DNA from: Skeletonema tropicum
Lineage: Eukaryota > Bacillariophyta > Thalassiosirophyceae > Thalassiosirales > Thalassiosiraceae
Direction: 5' to 3'
Assembly: GCA_037178625.1 (NCBI GenBank)
Contig: CM074129.1
Span: 1,364,001-1,428,000, forward strand
Length of the DNA: 64,000 bases
The notes under the pieces were generated by a model, which worked only from the letters and a program-made list of their open reading frames with translations, was not told the DNA's origin and made no database searches. The position numbers and the translations under genes were made by a program. Positions within the stretch are counted from its first letter, which is position 1, and every line of letters starts with the position of its first letter. Shown piece by piece: positions 22,362 to 33,233 of the stretch.

Positions 22362-23715
22362 ATGGAGCACTCATCATCGCCATCTTCATCAGAGCAGCCA
22401 CAACAGCCATCATCAACATTCGCAGCGGCAGCCACCGCAAGTCGAACAACCTCCACTTCCTCCTCGGCATCAATGGCATCCTCATCCTCCACTACCACCT
22501 CACTATTCCGTTCCACCTCCTCCATCAAATCATCCCAACACTCCTCCTCAACCTCTTCACTATTCTCCACCACACGCTCCCTCTCGTCCACACTAACCGG
22601 ATCTTCCTCCACCACCTCCATCACCATGACGGGATCATGTGGTGAAAATCTCCCACCGAGGACACTGGCACGTGTTGCCAGAGATGTGAGAGATTTGGTC
22701 AAAAGTCCACCGGAGGGGGTTAGGTTGGTCGTCGATGAGGAGAGTGGTATGCCTGGAAGTTTGGCTGAGATTGTGGTACGTTTTTTCTTTGTTTGGTATT
22801 GATTTTGGAGTAAAGTGATTTTGTTTGGCGAGAGAGAGATGGAGGGTGTTTCGTTTCGTTTTCAACGATTATCTCTCTATTGTAATCATTTATATATCGA
22901 TTGACATCATTGCTCACCTTCTCTCTTTATCTCATTGGTGTTCCAAACACATATATCAACAAAAATCCCTCCAAAAAACAATTTTCTGTTTCTTTTCTTT
23001 CTTTTTCCAGGCTGAAATAGAAGGACCCGAAGACACACCCTACCACACACGCTACTTTCAACTCAAACTAGTCCTCTCGACCGACTTTCCCTCCAAACCA
23101 CCCCGGGGATACTTCCTTACCAAAATTTACCATCCCAATGTTGATCCCACCACGGGCGCCATATGCGTCAACACCCTCAAAAAGGATTGGACACCCACCA
23201 CATCCCTCAGTCACGTTCTGACCGTCATTCGATGTTTGTTAATTGTTCCATTTCCGGAAAGTAGTCTCAATGATGAGGCGGGGAAGAATTTTATGGAGAG
23301 TTATGAGGAGTATGCCAAACGGGCCAAGTTGTTGGCGGGTGTACATGGGTTGACTAGGTGGAGTAGTGCACCCATGATGATGATGATGGATGGTGCTGCC
23401 TCGTCGTCTGCGGGTGGTGCGAGTGGAGAGGGAAAGACTCCAGAAGAGAGTGATGGTGAAGACAACAACAACAACAACAACAACATGATGATGAAGAGTA
23501 TGAAGAAACAACATCAACATCATCTAGATGGAAAGATGAGTCCAACAACACTACCAAATAATGCCGCAGTAGATACTACTGGTGGTAGCTCTCCTGGAAA
23601 AAAGTTGAAGAAGAGTTCTCATCATTGTAATATTGTAAGGGGAAATAGTAGTAATGGGGGTGGAAAGAGTTTGGATAAGAAGAAGAGCAAGAAGAAGAGT
23701 TTGAAGAGGTTATAA
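22362..23715 (+). CDS. UBE2S: Ubiquitin-conjugating enzyme E2 S (APC/C chain-elongating E2)
   Basis: Exons 22362..22775 and 23011..23715 join at phase 0 (GTACGT donor, polypyrimidine tract and CAG), giving 372 residues. A Ser/Thr-rich extension of about 90 residues precedes [18 protein letters not shown], the E2S-type first helix. The core has [30 protein letters not shown], and the active-site Cys at about residue 190 in [13 protein letters not shown] Lys-rich tail ends in SLKRL, close to the C-terminal LRRL of animal UBE2S that docks on the anaphase-promoting complex. The enzyme extends Lys11-linked ubiquitin chains on mitotic substrates. The N-terminal extension is unusual and unlikely to fold. 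Confidence 0.92.
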
Positions 23716-24204
23716 TGTTTAATGTGTATGGATGTGTGTGTGTGTTTGAACTATAATAGAGGGTGTGGAGGTTTCTTGAAACGGCGGACAAGAATTATTA
23801 TTTGATCGGAATGAGTGAAGATAGATAGATTGAGGAAACGGGCTCATTTCTACTAAAGAGCTGTTCCACTTCTCATTTCGTTGACGAGAATATAGTGATT
23901 GCGAATCGTTTCAATGGCGCATAAGTAATAATATCAAGAGTGGGTTAGGATTACAGCAGAACGATCGTTTCAGTTTTTTGCTGCAGGAAAGCATCTGCTT
24001 TTTTCAGTTGGGCTATTTCTAACAACTTATCCAATTTTTTCTACTTGGACATTAGACAGATCACAGATGCTGTTCGCATTCTATTCTTATACTTTGTACA
24101 ATACACAACAATAAAACATTCTTTATGCCTGTATCTGTATGGCCGGCACGTCCTTTTTCTTTTTCAAATTTCTTCTCTTATCAATACCACAATAAATATC
24201 TATT
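23716..24204. other. Intergenic stretch between convergent genes
   Basis: Contains the trailers of UBE2S and FIS1. A short TG run occurs near 23730-23745. No gene is supported; the open frames crossing into FIS1 are antisense shadows. Confidence 0.5.
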
Positions 24205-24684
24205 CTACCGCCTCTTTCCCAACAACAACGCCAAACCAACAGCAGCAACCGCAGCAGTCCCCCCAATCGCAACATCCCTCACCATCTTCTCCTCCCTATC
24301 ATCCTTCGCACTCAGAGCCGCGGTATGCAACTGAGCCGCCGCCTCATTCTCCGGTCGATTCCTCAATATTGCCTCACATAAATACCGTGCCTCATTGTAA
24401 TTTCCTAGTAAATAATGAGCTGTGGCGGAGCCAAGCATGCAGTCGACTTGGTGCTCGTACCCGTTTTTCACGAGTGAGTCGAGCATGGAGATGGAGTATT
24501 GCAATTCCGATTTTTGGTTGGATCTGGAGAGGGCAAAGGCGTATTGGAAGGTGTTGTCGGGGCTGGGATTGGTGGTGCATTTGGAGGCTAATTCCTCGAG
24601 GAGTTCGTGGGGTGGGGTGGAGAGGGAGAGTTTTTCGTCGAGTTGGCGACGGACTGAGCGTTGCTTTGATTTGGTTGTTCTCAT
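24205..24684 (-). CDS. FIS1: Mitochondrial fission protein Fis1
   Basis: 159 residues in one exon. Two TPR-like helix pairs occupy about residues 25-125: [20 protein letters not shown], then a pair with [18 protein letters not shown] and [11 protein letters not shown]. The C-terminus is a tail anchor (about residues 137-156, [19 protein letters not shown]) followed by KRR, the usual Fis1 arrangement for insertion into the mitochondrial outer membrane and peroxisomes. Fis1 recruits factors for dynamin-driven fission. The length is normal for the family and nothing seems missing. Confidence 0.9.
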   Translation of the reverse strand: MRTTKSKQRSVRRQLDEKLSLSTPPHELLEELASKCTTNPSPDNTFQYAFALSRSNQKSELQYSISMLDSLVKNGYEHQVDCMLGSATAHYLLGNYNEARYLCEAILRNRPENEAAAQLHTAALSAKDDREEKMVRDVAIGGTAAVAAVGLALLLGKRR

Positions 24685-25713
24685 TTTGTTATTCTTTTGA
24701 TATATTGTTAGATGGTAAGTAGATACTTAGGGTGTCGAGTTGTTCTCGTTTCCTTGATAATTACTTATATTGTTCGGTCCTCTGAATAGGCTTTTCTTTT
24801 CGCTTGCAGGTGATCTTCAGCTCTGTTGCTGATGAGATGAATTGGGTATCGTGGTTTTAATGGCAGGATGGAACGGGAGGCATCCCACGATTGAAGACTG
24901 ATCGAAGAGTATGTACTAATACTACTTGCTTGCTTCGACTTCATTCGAATGAAACGAATCATGCAACAGCAACAAGCAAGAGCAAGCTCAAGCCAGTCGG
25001 TCCACGCGGCTGAATGATGAATGATCTCAGGGCAAAAACCGGGAATGAGCGGGCGGGATGTGGTTTTCTCCACGCACGACCAAAACATAAGTACGGTACC
25101 ATAATATATGAACAGAAATTTTGAAGTACCACTACTACAATGACTCCACCCAAATGAGACATATCTAGATGAGAACCCAACCACCAAGCCAAGCACCAGC
25201 AAGCAGCAAGCAAGCAGCAAGCAAGCCCACGCACGGCTGACAAGCAAAAACCGGGAATGAGCGGGCGGATGGTTTTCTCCTCGACCATAACATGCGGTAC
25301 CATACAATACCTGTTCACGTCTGAATCTGGCATCAATCTCTTGCTTCATTAGCTGGGTCCACAGAAGTTGCCCGCCGTACTACTTTTTCGTCCACAACAT
25401 TTGCCCGACCAGAAATACGGACATACGAATCCAGGACACTGGCATGTGCCTGTTCCAATTGCCCGTCCACAACAATTGCCCGCCCCCATGAGGGACTCTC
25501 CCGCGGGGGAAATTCTGGTGGGCGACGTGTCGTTGTATGTGTGAGATGACTACATCACCAAGGGCCAATGACCCCACGGGGCTCCGCTGCGGTCATCTCG
25601 CTCAACCGACTCAGAAAAACTCAAAACGAGCATCATACATGATCATGATCAGCAGCAGCAACAGAAGCAGCAGCAGAAGCAGAAGCAGAACAACAGAAGG
25701 AAGACTGATAAAT
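24685..25713. other. Intergenic stretch with short repeats
   Basis: No gene is supported; long minus-strand frames have no recognisable features. The stretch holds a diverged direct repeat (25033..25108 and 25248..25308), a GCAAGCAAGCA-type run near 25199-25230, and three short GTCCACARNANTTGCCCG-like motifs between about 25350 and 25485. The last part, rich in CAG/AGC, leads into the SKP1-like gene. Confidence 0.5.
25033..25308. repeat. Direct repeat pair with GGTACC arm
   Basis: The units at 25033..25108 and 25248..25308 share GCAAAAACCGGGAATGAGCG, then GGTTTTCTCC, and end near CGGTACCAT. Identity is high in the first half and lower after. They may be remnants of a small element; no terminal inverted repeat is clear. 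Confidence 0.55.
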
Positions 25714-26635
25714 ATGAACAAAGCCGCCCAATCTATCATCTTGGTAAGTCTCCAACTCTACTCCCCGAGGGCGGCGGTAGGATTTGATAGTCGTCGGCCT
25801 GTCGGTCACGTCCACATCGATCGTCTTTATCACAAACAGTCCAAGCATAGTCCGAATGAGCATGGCATTGTGTGCGGCGGCGTCGGCAGGCAAACTGTGT
25901 AGCTACGTGAGAACGCGTTGATCTACACATGAAAGGAGGAGTTTCTCTTTAGCTGATCCGATGCTCTAGAGCTCTTTGTGCCTTCTATTTCCATGTATAT
26001 TCATACGTAACTCACATCAAGTCTTTCCTTCATGTATATTCTACACACCACTGCAGATCAGCAATGAGGGAGATCGCTTCCATGTTAATGATGGAGTTGC
26101 TCGCATGAGCGGACCCGTCAAAAGGAGATTGCTTGGCAGGGAAATGAGATTGCTTGATAACAACAGAAGGACCGGAGACTTTCGTATGCGTCTCCAAATG
26201 ATCAATTCTAAAGTACTCAATTTGATCATTGAGTTCTGCTCCAAACACCAGGTTGATCCAATGCCCATGATTGAAAGGCCACTGCGAAGGCCGCTGAGAT
26301 TTGCTGAAGGCGATGGTGAGGTTGAAGAGGAAGAGCCCGAGGGCCCTGTCAATATGAACGAGCTTGTACCAAAGTGGTATGCAGACTTTATCGATGTGGA
26401 CCAACAGCGTCTATTTGAACTTCTTAATGCTGCTTTTTACATGGAAATAGAACCATTGATGAATTTGACAGCTGCAGCTGTTGCGATTATGTTCAATGGC
26501 AAGAATTTAGGAGAGATGCGAAATCTTAACGAGGCCATCAATGTCAGTCTCCCGGACTCTGTTAGTCTACGGCAAACCATACTCAGGCGCGTATCAAGTT
26601 TTCTTGCTCCGGGTACGATACTGGTCACGTCATAG
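25714..26635 (+). CDS. SKP1-like protein with divergent C-terminus
   Basis: A 10-codon first exon (25714..25743, MNKAAQSIIL) joins across a 313-bp intron (GTAAGT...CTGCAG) to 26057..26635 at phase 0, giving 202 residues. ISNEGDRFHVNDGVARMSG matches the SKP1/BTB-POZ N-terminus. KVLNLIIEFCSKHQVDPMP and WYADFIDVDQQRLFELLNAA match the SKP1 body, which in the family binds cullin-1. The region that should carry the F-box-binding helices (EEIR...EEE...W) instead reads LGEMRNLNEAINVSLPDSVS and lacks the Trp. Binding to F-box proteins may therefore be altered. Another Skp1-fold role, as with elongin C, is possible. Confidence 0.75.
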
Positions 26636-26874
26636 TTCATCTTACTGAAAATCCTGGACGCCCTGTGCCATTGTAAAGTTCACGAGAGAGTGAGGAATAT
26701 GCTAACAGGTACACAGTGGCGGAGGCTTAGCAAATTCACATAGTAGTAGTAGCAGCAGCATGTTTGCATAGTAGCAGTAGTAGCTGAGTCCAGTAATGGC
26801 TAGAATATAGGTAAAACATATAACACTGAAGAGGAAGTATATACATATGATAACGTGAACAGTCATCACCCTCT

Positions 26875-29337
26875 TTACAACAAAGACATTTGCTTCGGCT
26901 TCACATTTTCACCGACAAAGTGCCTCTCAAACACAGGACTATACGCAGAAGATACATTGATCTCCTTTCGAAAGCGTACCTCGTCACTGCATTCTTTGGG
27001 TTTGTCTCGCTGGCGACAGTAAGTCTCTTCGAAAGCTCTTTGAGGCAGCTGGTAGCTCTTCATCGTTGCGCCGTCAAAGTAGCGAAGAGAAGACTTGCCA
27101 TTCTTAGTTGGTAAAATGCGGCGACTCAAGTCGAGTTCGACATCGGCAGGGTTTCGATACCACCTCTTGCGAGTCTCCACGTCTTTGAAGGCAATAAGAG
27201 TGGTCCATGGAGCGCCAAATTTACAGTGAGACTCTTCATAGATATGGATGCTTTGATAAGAATACATAAGTATGGATAAGAGAGATAGTTCAAGTTGGAT
27301 GTCAGACACAAGAAGCTACATTGGTAGTACAGGTACAGAGTGCAGGAACGGTGCTCATATAATATAATGGTAATCTCACCTCTTGAATCCTATTGTATCC
27401 AGCATCTTGATCATTGTAGACCTATTCTCAAACTTGCCGTTCTCGTCTGATTCATCATCGACATGAGCAGATTCACCAACTTGCACAACAAGAATCCCAT
27501 TGTCTGTCAGTGCACCATACAACGAGTTGAGGTAGCCATCGTCTGTGTAGAGCACCTTAGCAAATGGATGATCATCGTTTGGGTCCAAGCAGTCCATAAT
27601 CACAACGTCAAACTTTGCATCATGCTTTGAGGAAGGTTCGGAGCGGCTAGACGATCCAAAGTTATCATTGAAGTAAGCCAAGGCATCCTCAATGCGCAAG
27701 TCAGCTCTTTCATCGTTAAAACACCATTCATCACATCCTTCATGGTGTGCAATGCTTGAGCAGTCCTGCCAATCAGGTAGATACTTGGTACTCAAATTTA
27801 CCACACCCTCATCAATCTCAACCATGACTACCTTCTCGAGAGTGGAATGCTTCAAGATCTCACGCACAGTAGCACCTTCACCACCACCTATTACTGCCAC
27901 CCTCTTCGGATTAGGGTGCGTGATCATTGCAGGATGAACAATACTCTCGTGGTACGGAGCGTCTCCATAACTTGTGCTTTGAATCCTCCCGTCTAGAAGC
28001 AGCATGAGGTCAGGAGCATAGAATTCAGGATGCAAGCTCTCATAGCTTCCATCATCTTCAAGAGACTTGTGGTAATCGCTGAGTCTACGATTAGCAGGAT
28101 TCGAAACCTCATAGATATCTACTGTCTGATAATCAGTCTCTGCGGCGGAGATGATAGGGTTCTTGATATCAAAGTGATGCGAGCCAAGAATTTCAACGCC
28201 CAGATCGGAATCTAAGGGGTTGAGGTCAAAGTTGTACCCTGGAACAAATCCCACTCGAAATCCTCTTAGCTTGTGACTCCACAACATCACCGGATCATCT
28301 GCATCGTCATGTGCTGCTTTTACTCCAAACAACTGCTGGATACTTGGAACTGTGGGGATTAGCTTGCCGCTGCCACATGTAAACAGATCCATTGAGATCA
28401 CACCTTCCGTGGGCCAAGTATGGAACGCTACGTGCGACTCGAGTAGGACTCCAGCACAGCTAACTCCAACGGGGATCAATCCGCTATAGTAATAAGACGG
28501 AGAAGAATATAAATGTTAGCTCAGTCACAAATTGAACACAAAAGCATCGACTAGGCAAGTAACATATGGAACTTACTGGCAATGGTAGGACAATAGAGTG
28601 AGCTTGGACTTGTCTACCAATTGAATCATGGCTTCAGCCAAGCGCTCTTCGGAGTTGAGAAAGATTGGATCAACGTTCTTGATGTCGATGAGGAGATGCT
28701 GTCCTGCTGGAAGATGATGACCTTCCATGAGGTCATCGTTGGCTTCTTCATCGTCGTCACTGCTGTCATCACTACTATCGTCTGAAGAATCCACGCCGAC
28801 ATCTTCAGTACTCGCATACACATCAACGCGTTCATGTTCATCATCCAAGTCAGCCAAGGAACGGACGAGATGTAGATCATAGTTTGAGCGTGAGCCCTCT
28901 ACAGGGAAATGTTTGAATGTGTATGTCGTGGGAGGCACTTCTTTCCCCGGTATAACGACAGGTGGAGGAAGCTGCGTGTCAATCAAGTCTTGGGCAACGC
29001 TCAGAGTTTGTGCAGAGGAGCCGTTGAGTTGGTTTACCGAATCTGAATTGGAGTTGGAGATCATGAACATGCGTACAACAAATCCTGCGTAGAATGCAAC
29101 GCTCCCAAAACAAAGGAAGCTCCCAAAAAGAATGATCGGATTGATATAGAGCATGATACGCTGGTTCTGATGGTAGCTATCTGACTTCTTCGGTTTGTTG
29201 CGGTTGCATGTACCTAGGACGATAGAAGAGTCTTCATTGACACGGGCGGGTGAAAAGAACGCTGCTATTCCTTGGCTGCGGCTAGAAAGGCGCTGAAAAA
29301 TGGACGGACGCCTGCACATCTTGTGATACTGATACAC
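26875..29337 (-). CDS. Membrane-anchored S-adenosylmethionine decarboxylase/spermidine synthase fusion
   Basis: Three exons (29337..28577, 28483..27380, 27250..26875; introns of 93 and 129 bp, frame kept) encode about 746 residues. A transmembrane anchor lies near residues 65-90, followed by an acidic linker. Next comes a prokaryote-type decarboxylase (SpeD) segment: VSCAGVLLESHVAFHTWP with the pyruvoyl-forming Ser at about 270, His275, and Cys290 in DLFTCG. Then follows an aminopropyltransferase (SpeE): SYGDAPYHESIVHP, SAM-loop VAVIGGGEGATVRE, VVMVEIDEG and VIMDCLDPND. One chain would make decarboxylated SAM and transfer its aminopropyl group to a polyamine. Similar fusions have been proposed to build the long-chain polyamines of diatom silica. 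The anchor suggests a secretory-pathway site. Confidence 0.88.
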
Positions 29338-29704
29338 TTACATTGATATGATCATCTACTTCGTTGGAACTAATTATGGCACACGCGCAAGGAAGTAGAT
29401 AAGTATACGCATGGTAGAATTCTGACAACAACTCTTCTTCTTGAGTTTCTTGAATCTTTTGCCTCCCATTCTTTCTTCTCAGTTATCGTGGATAAACCCG
29501 ACACAAACGATCAGTTCATTCAAGAAGCGCCAGAAGGCCGGGGAGGGTTCCGTATGAACTCGTTAGAAGTAGAAAGAATGAGAAGAAAGAATGCGTAGAC
29601 ATAATGAAGAAGAAAAATGGGAATGAATCAGCAAGAAAAGGTGGACCTCTTGGGAACTCGAACGAAACGTTCTGGCTAATGTATCTGGTACTCGAGTACC
29701 GAGT
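29338..29704. other. Intergenic stretch
   Basis: Upstream of the polyamine fusion gene. A plus-strand stretch at about 29488-29595 reads as VDKPDTNDQFIQEAPEGRGG, with an acceptor-like TTCTTCTCAG before it. No start codon or partner exon is evident, so it is not called as a gene. Confidence 0.35.
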
Positions 29705-30312
29705 TAGTTGGGATACCCCATAGGGAGCGCGGGAAAGGGGGCTCCCAGGCACTTTCTGCTTTACACATCATCCGGTACTCAATCGAGAAAGTTCTTATAT
29801 CAAGTAGTCCCATATAAAATCTCAACGCATATCGCCAATTGTTATGCCGGCCGGCGTAACAGTTATGCCGGCCGGCGTAACGGGCGTAAACCGGAGTAAC
29901 GATTATGCCGCCCGGCATGAAACGGCATATCAATATGCCACCCGGCATATCGAGTTACACTGTCCGCTGTATTTCACAGTGTCTGCAGTCAACACTTTCA
30001 TTGTTGAACACTTCCTACGAAGTGCTCTCAAATCATCGACAACAGCTCAACGACAATGGCACTCAATCAAATCATCAATGGAAAAGAAAGCATTTTTCTG
30101 TTTGATTTCACCGCATACACAAGAGATCAATGTACATGTAAGTATTTAGTTTATTGTAGGGCGTGCGCGTGTGTCCCAGGAAGATGTTACTTACAACATC
30201 ATACCATAGACTTACGCCGCCCGGCACATCGATGTGCCGGTCGGCCCGACCCGGCGTAAAGCATATGCCGGGCGGCATGAACTGGCGTAAACGGCGTAAC
30301 GGTTATGCCGGG

Positions 30313-31379
30313 TAGCGTAATGGAATTTCAAAAGGGTGAAATTTCACTACTGCAACTTTCGTGAAATTTACAGGGTGAAAGTTGCACCAATTTTGGCCAA
30401 CAATGAAATTTCACAAAAATTCTGGCGCGAACGGATGGTACTGAACCAACACGTAGCACAAAAATAACCTAAGACCCTTCATTCCACCAACCACCAAACC
30501 CCAAAGAACACCACGCACCATCCAGATGATGAGTTTGTCAACTCAACTTCTTGGTCAGGGCTCAAGAGCAGAAGTTGCTGGTATGATCCGTGAACGTTTC
30601 AATATGGATGGTGTTGATCCCAGCGGACTGAAGGTTGGTTTACTCGATGAGCATCACTTGATGTGTTTCCTCTGTGACCCAAACTCTCGTGTGTGGAGGG
30701 AGTTGTTCTACCTGCAGACTAACAAGGCTGCGCTCGTAAGGAAGATGATCGAGTGGTATGTGCCTTTGGGTGAAGATGGTTCTGATGAGATGCGGAGGAG
30801 AGTTAAAAAGGATTTTGAGGACTTTGATACTCAAAACAATGACTGGTTTCATTCTTTTGACGTTCCACTTCCATCGCTTCCATCTTTGGAACAGCTGCAA
30901 CAGAACAACAAGTCTTTTAGTATCAAAAATGTGGTACAGTATGTGGAATCAACTGGTGCTATTTCTGGTCGCATCACGTGGTTTGAATGTTATGCAGGAT
31001 CATCTGACTTCTATCGATTGGTTGCTAAGCCTCTAATGTCTATGGGAACTGTCGGATCGATGGATTGTGAGCGTAGGGCCAAACCTCTGAAGAACAGCAT
31101 TCTTGTGAAGGATAGGAATAGGATGAAGGATCCAACTGGTGTTGCACTTCTTCGAGGGAAGGAAAACCTCCGTCATATCATGGATGCGAAGAAGATGCTT
31201 GGAAAGAAGCTTGCTGACAGTCTCTCTTAGAGTGATGTGTTGACTGCAGAGTGCAAAGTATTACGACTATCTCAGGATAAGCTAGAGTGAAATTTAATCC
31301 CTTGAAATTTCTGAAATTTCTGAAATTTCAACCTGCAATTTTCAACCCCCTCCAAAAATGGTGAAATTCCATTACGCTA
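30313..31379 (+). mobile_element. hAT element, copy 2
   Basis: The same 18-bp TIR TAGCGTAATGGAATTTCA as copy 1 lies at both ends. The 8-bp target duplication ATGCCGGG is at 30305..30312 and 31380..31387. The unit is 1067 bp, 80 bp shorter than copy 1, and I found no other difference by eye. It lies about 24 kb from copy 1 in the same orientation. Confidence 0.93.
30526..31230 (+). CDS. Truncated hAT transposase, copy 2
   Basis: 234 residues from ATGATGAGTTTGTC. It begins MMSLSTQ and joins directly to LLGQGSRAEVAGMIRERF. From there to the stop it matches copy 1, including the dimerisation-like C-terminus. It lacks 14 residues (between MMSLSTQ and LLGQ) that copy 1 would encode after splicing. 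The frame stays open despite the deletion. As in copy 1, the DNA-binding and catalytic parts are missing. Confidence 0.7.
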   Translation: MMSLSTQLLGQGSRAEVAGMIRERFNMDGVDPSGLKVGLLDEHHLMCFLCDPNSRVWRELFYLQTNKAALVRKMIEWYVPLGEDGSDEMRRRVKKDFEDFDTQNNDWFHSFDVPLPSLPSLEQLQQNNKSFSIKNVVQYVESTGAISGRITWFECYAGSSDFYRLVAKPLMSMGTVGSMDCERRAKPLKNSILVKDRNRMKDPTGVALLRGKENLRHIMDAKKMLGKKLADSLS

Positions 31380-31622
31380 ATGCCGGGCGGCACATCAAAA
31401 TTTTTGGCGATGCATGCGTTGGATTTTTTAACGGGACTACTTTACATAAGGTACCGCACTGCTTTTCTTGTGGGGGATCCTGCATGAAAATGGGGATGTA
31501 GCCCCCTTTCCCGCTCTTCCATACCCGCCCCATCAAGTACTTATGTAAGCTGTTAGGATGATGCTTATTTACTCTTGCGCTTACGTTCTAAATAAAAGCA
31601 TGGCGGATAGACGGGAATAACA

Positions 31623-31847
31623 GAAAATTGGGTCGGCCATCAGCGCTGGAAGTCATGCATTCGAATTTATCTACGTTGGCTCCTGGGAGGCATTCCGTAT
31701 CCATATTCCAGGTCCAGGGTTTGATCAGAGAGGGAGGTCTTACTTCGACAAGCGCAAATTGGTGGTGGAGATGAGGTAATTTTTCAATTGAGATGACACA
31801 AACGTTGAGGCTCTAAGAGGAGCAGGAGATGGAAAGAAAGATCGCAG

Positions 31848-31878
<31 letters not shown>

Positions 31879-32006
31879 ACACTAAGATTGGGAGGAGAGG
31901 CTCATAATTTAGAACAATTGGGTTTAGTGAGTGATAGTGATAATAGTGGTTCTGAAACCGGCACATTCTTTCTGAAAAAAGAGAAAAAGAAGAATAAGAA
32001 AAAATA
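31623..32006 (+). CDS. Possible 3' part of an unrecognised gene
   Basis: A plus-strand frame from about 31623 to 31776 reads as protein-like sequence (GSHAFEFIYVGSWEAFRIHI, then GFDQRGRSYFDKRKL) and ends at an AG-GTAATT donor. A second frame from about 31818 encodes RGAGDGKKDRRTAATATA, later LEQLGLVSDSDNSGSETG, and a Lys-rich tail to a stop at 32006. The implied intron is only about 41 nt, and no start codon is found. The fold-back element just upstream may have removed the 5' part. This is weak evidence. Confidence 0.28.
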
Positions 32007-32252
32007 ACATTCTTTCATTCTACTTAATTCTTATGGCATTCTTTCTATGATGTATGCACCTATTCTGATGATGGCATCCTTTCCAAGTAGAAGTATGTAA
32101 ATATGCATCTTTGGCCCATCTCAACAATCGTTCAGCAGTCAGCCACGACTTTGCGAAGTGGAAGAAACAGTATGAACTATCTAACAATCTTTGTCCTTTC
32201 TTTGATTCAACTGACTGCAGCTAGACCTAGTGCTCTATACGAGCAGAACCTT

Positions 32253-33233
32253 GCTCATGGAAGGGCTTTCTGTCAAGGGGCATACGTTGGCTTCGAAACC
32301 TGCTTTCTCTTCTGGGATATTATGAATCGGAAGAAGTAAAAGAAGGAATGGCGTCTGGTGAACTCATCATCGATGAAGAAGAAGATGCAGATGATCAGAC
32401 ACAAATGTAAGTCACTCTCAGTATAGTGCTCAACTAAACGCTTTGCTCCCTCACTCTCAATCGTATGCACCTCGACCTCGCTCCAGTAAAGTTGTTGGAC
32501 TAGGGCTAGGACGTGCTGGTACTACAAGTCTCGTAATGGCACTTGAAATGCTGGGCTACTTCGCCTTGCTCGATGACGAAGAAACAGAGCTGACAGATAT
32601 CTTATACGTCGTGGAAGAAGGAACGATAGATAGCGATGAATTCCATGAGATTTTAGGGCTGAGAGGATACAATGCATCATTCAAAACTGAATATGAATGG
32701 GTACAGAGTCACGAAGAAGTGAAAGCGATTCTACCAGTTCGAGATACACCTGAAAAGTATGTAGACAGTTGTAGTTGTCCATTGCTGCCATTTTTGTTGA
32801 TATTGTGGAACAGATTCCATTCCGATGGATACCATCTGTTGGAGAATTGCGTGAATCGTTCTTCTCTATATACAAAGAAGAGATCACGGGCGGAAATCCG
32901 GACGACTACTTGAATCCTGAGGTTTTGAAACGGACATACTTGGAATACATTGGAGAAGTACAAGCTGCCATCCCATCAGAGAGACTTCTGACACTGAATG
33001 TCAAGCAGGGATGGGCACCGATTTGTGAGTTTTTGGAGGTTCAACTCAGTGATTGTCCTACCTTTCCTTTCCCTCATGTTCATCTCGTACGAAGCTCGAG
33101 GGCGAAATGGTTTTTCTACGAGAATGATTACACATTTTTCTGGCCTTTGGCTGTAATTCTTCCATTATATTGCCTCTTGAAATGTGGGAAACCAATAATC
33201 ACAGTACTACCCAACAAGAACAAATGCGATTAG
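32253..33233 (+). CDS. Sulfotransferase-fold P-loop protein (Sulfotransfer_4-like), 5' end unresolved and one frame break
   Basis: An exon ending at 32406 (...EEEDADDQTQ) joins across an 80-bp intron (GTAAGT...CTCCAG) to 32487, giving KVVGLGLGRAGTTSLVMALE, the PAPS-binding P-loop type of this family. Next come EVKAILPVRDTPEKY and, after a frame break at about 32773, LSIAAIFVDIVEQIPFRWIP and DYLNPEVLKRTYLEYIGEVQ. The C-terminus is hydrophobic (FFWPLAVILPLYCLLKCG), a membrane anchor common in this family. The start codon may lie in a short upstream exon near 32104-32170. The stop at 33233 is tentative because a second frame overlaps from 33170. The acceptor substrate is unknown. Confidence 0.55.

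Larger units (their letters stand above)
29705..31545. mobile_element. Degenerate fold-back element with GCCGG-rich palindromes, interrupted by hAT copy 2
   Basis: The arms are long and diverged. Inward from the ends, both share GAGCG(CG)GGAAAGGGGGCT, then AAGTAGTCCC, AAAATC.CAACGCAT and ATCGCCA (left near 29730-29840, right near 31400-31520, inverted). Inside the left arm GTTATGCCGGCCGGCGTAAC occurs twice in a row, and related ATGCCGSSCGGC motifs recur at 29905-29950 and 30210-30312. The hAT element used one of these, ATGCCGGG, as its target. Without the hAT copy the unit is about 770 bp. No coding capacity or clear target duplication is seen. Confidence 0.6.

Noticed and set aside
24045..24722. 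225-residue plus-strand frame
   Set aside because: It is antisense to FIS1, whose domains and tail anchor are clear.
24765..25349. 194-residue minus-strand frame in the repeat-bearing intergenic region
   Set aside because: It spans the direct repeats, has unusual composition, and shows no domain.
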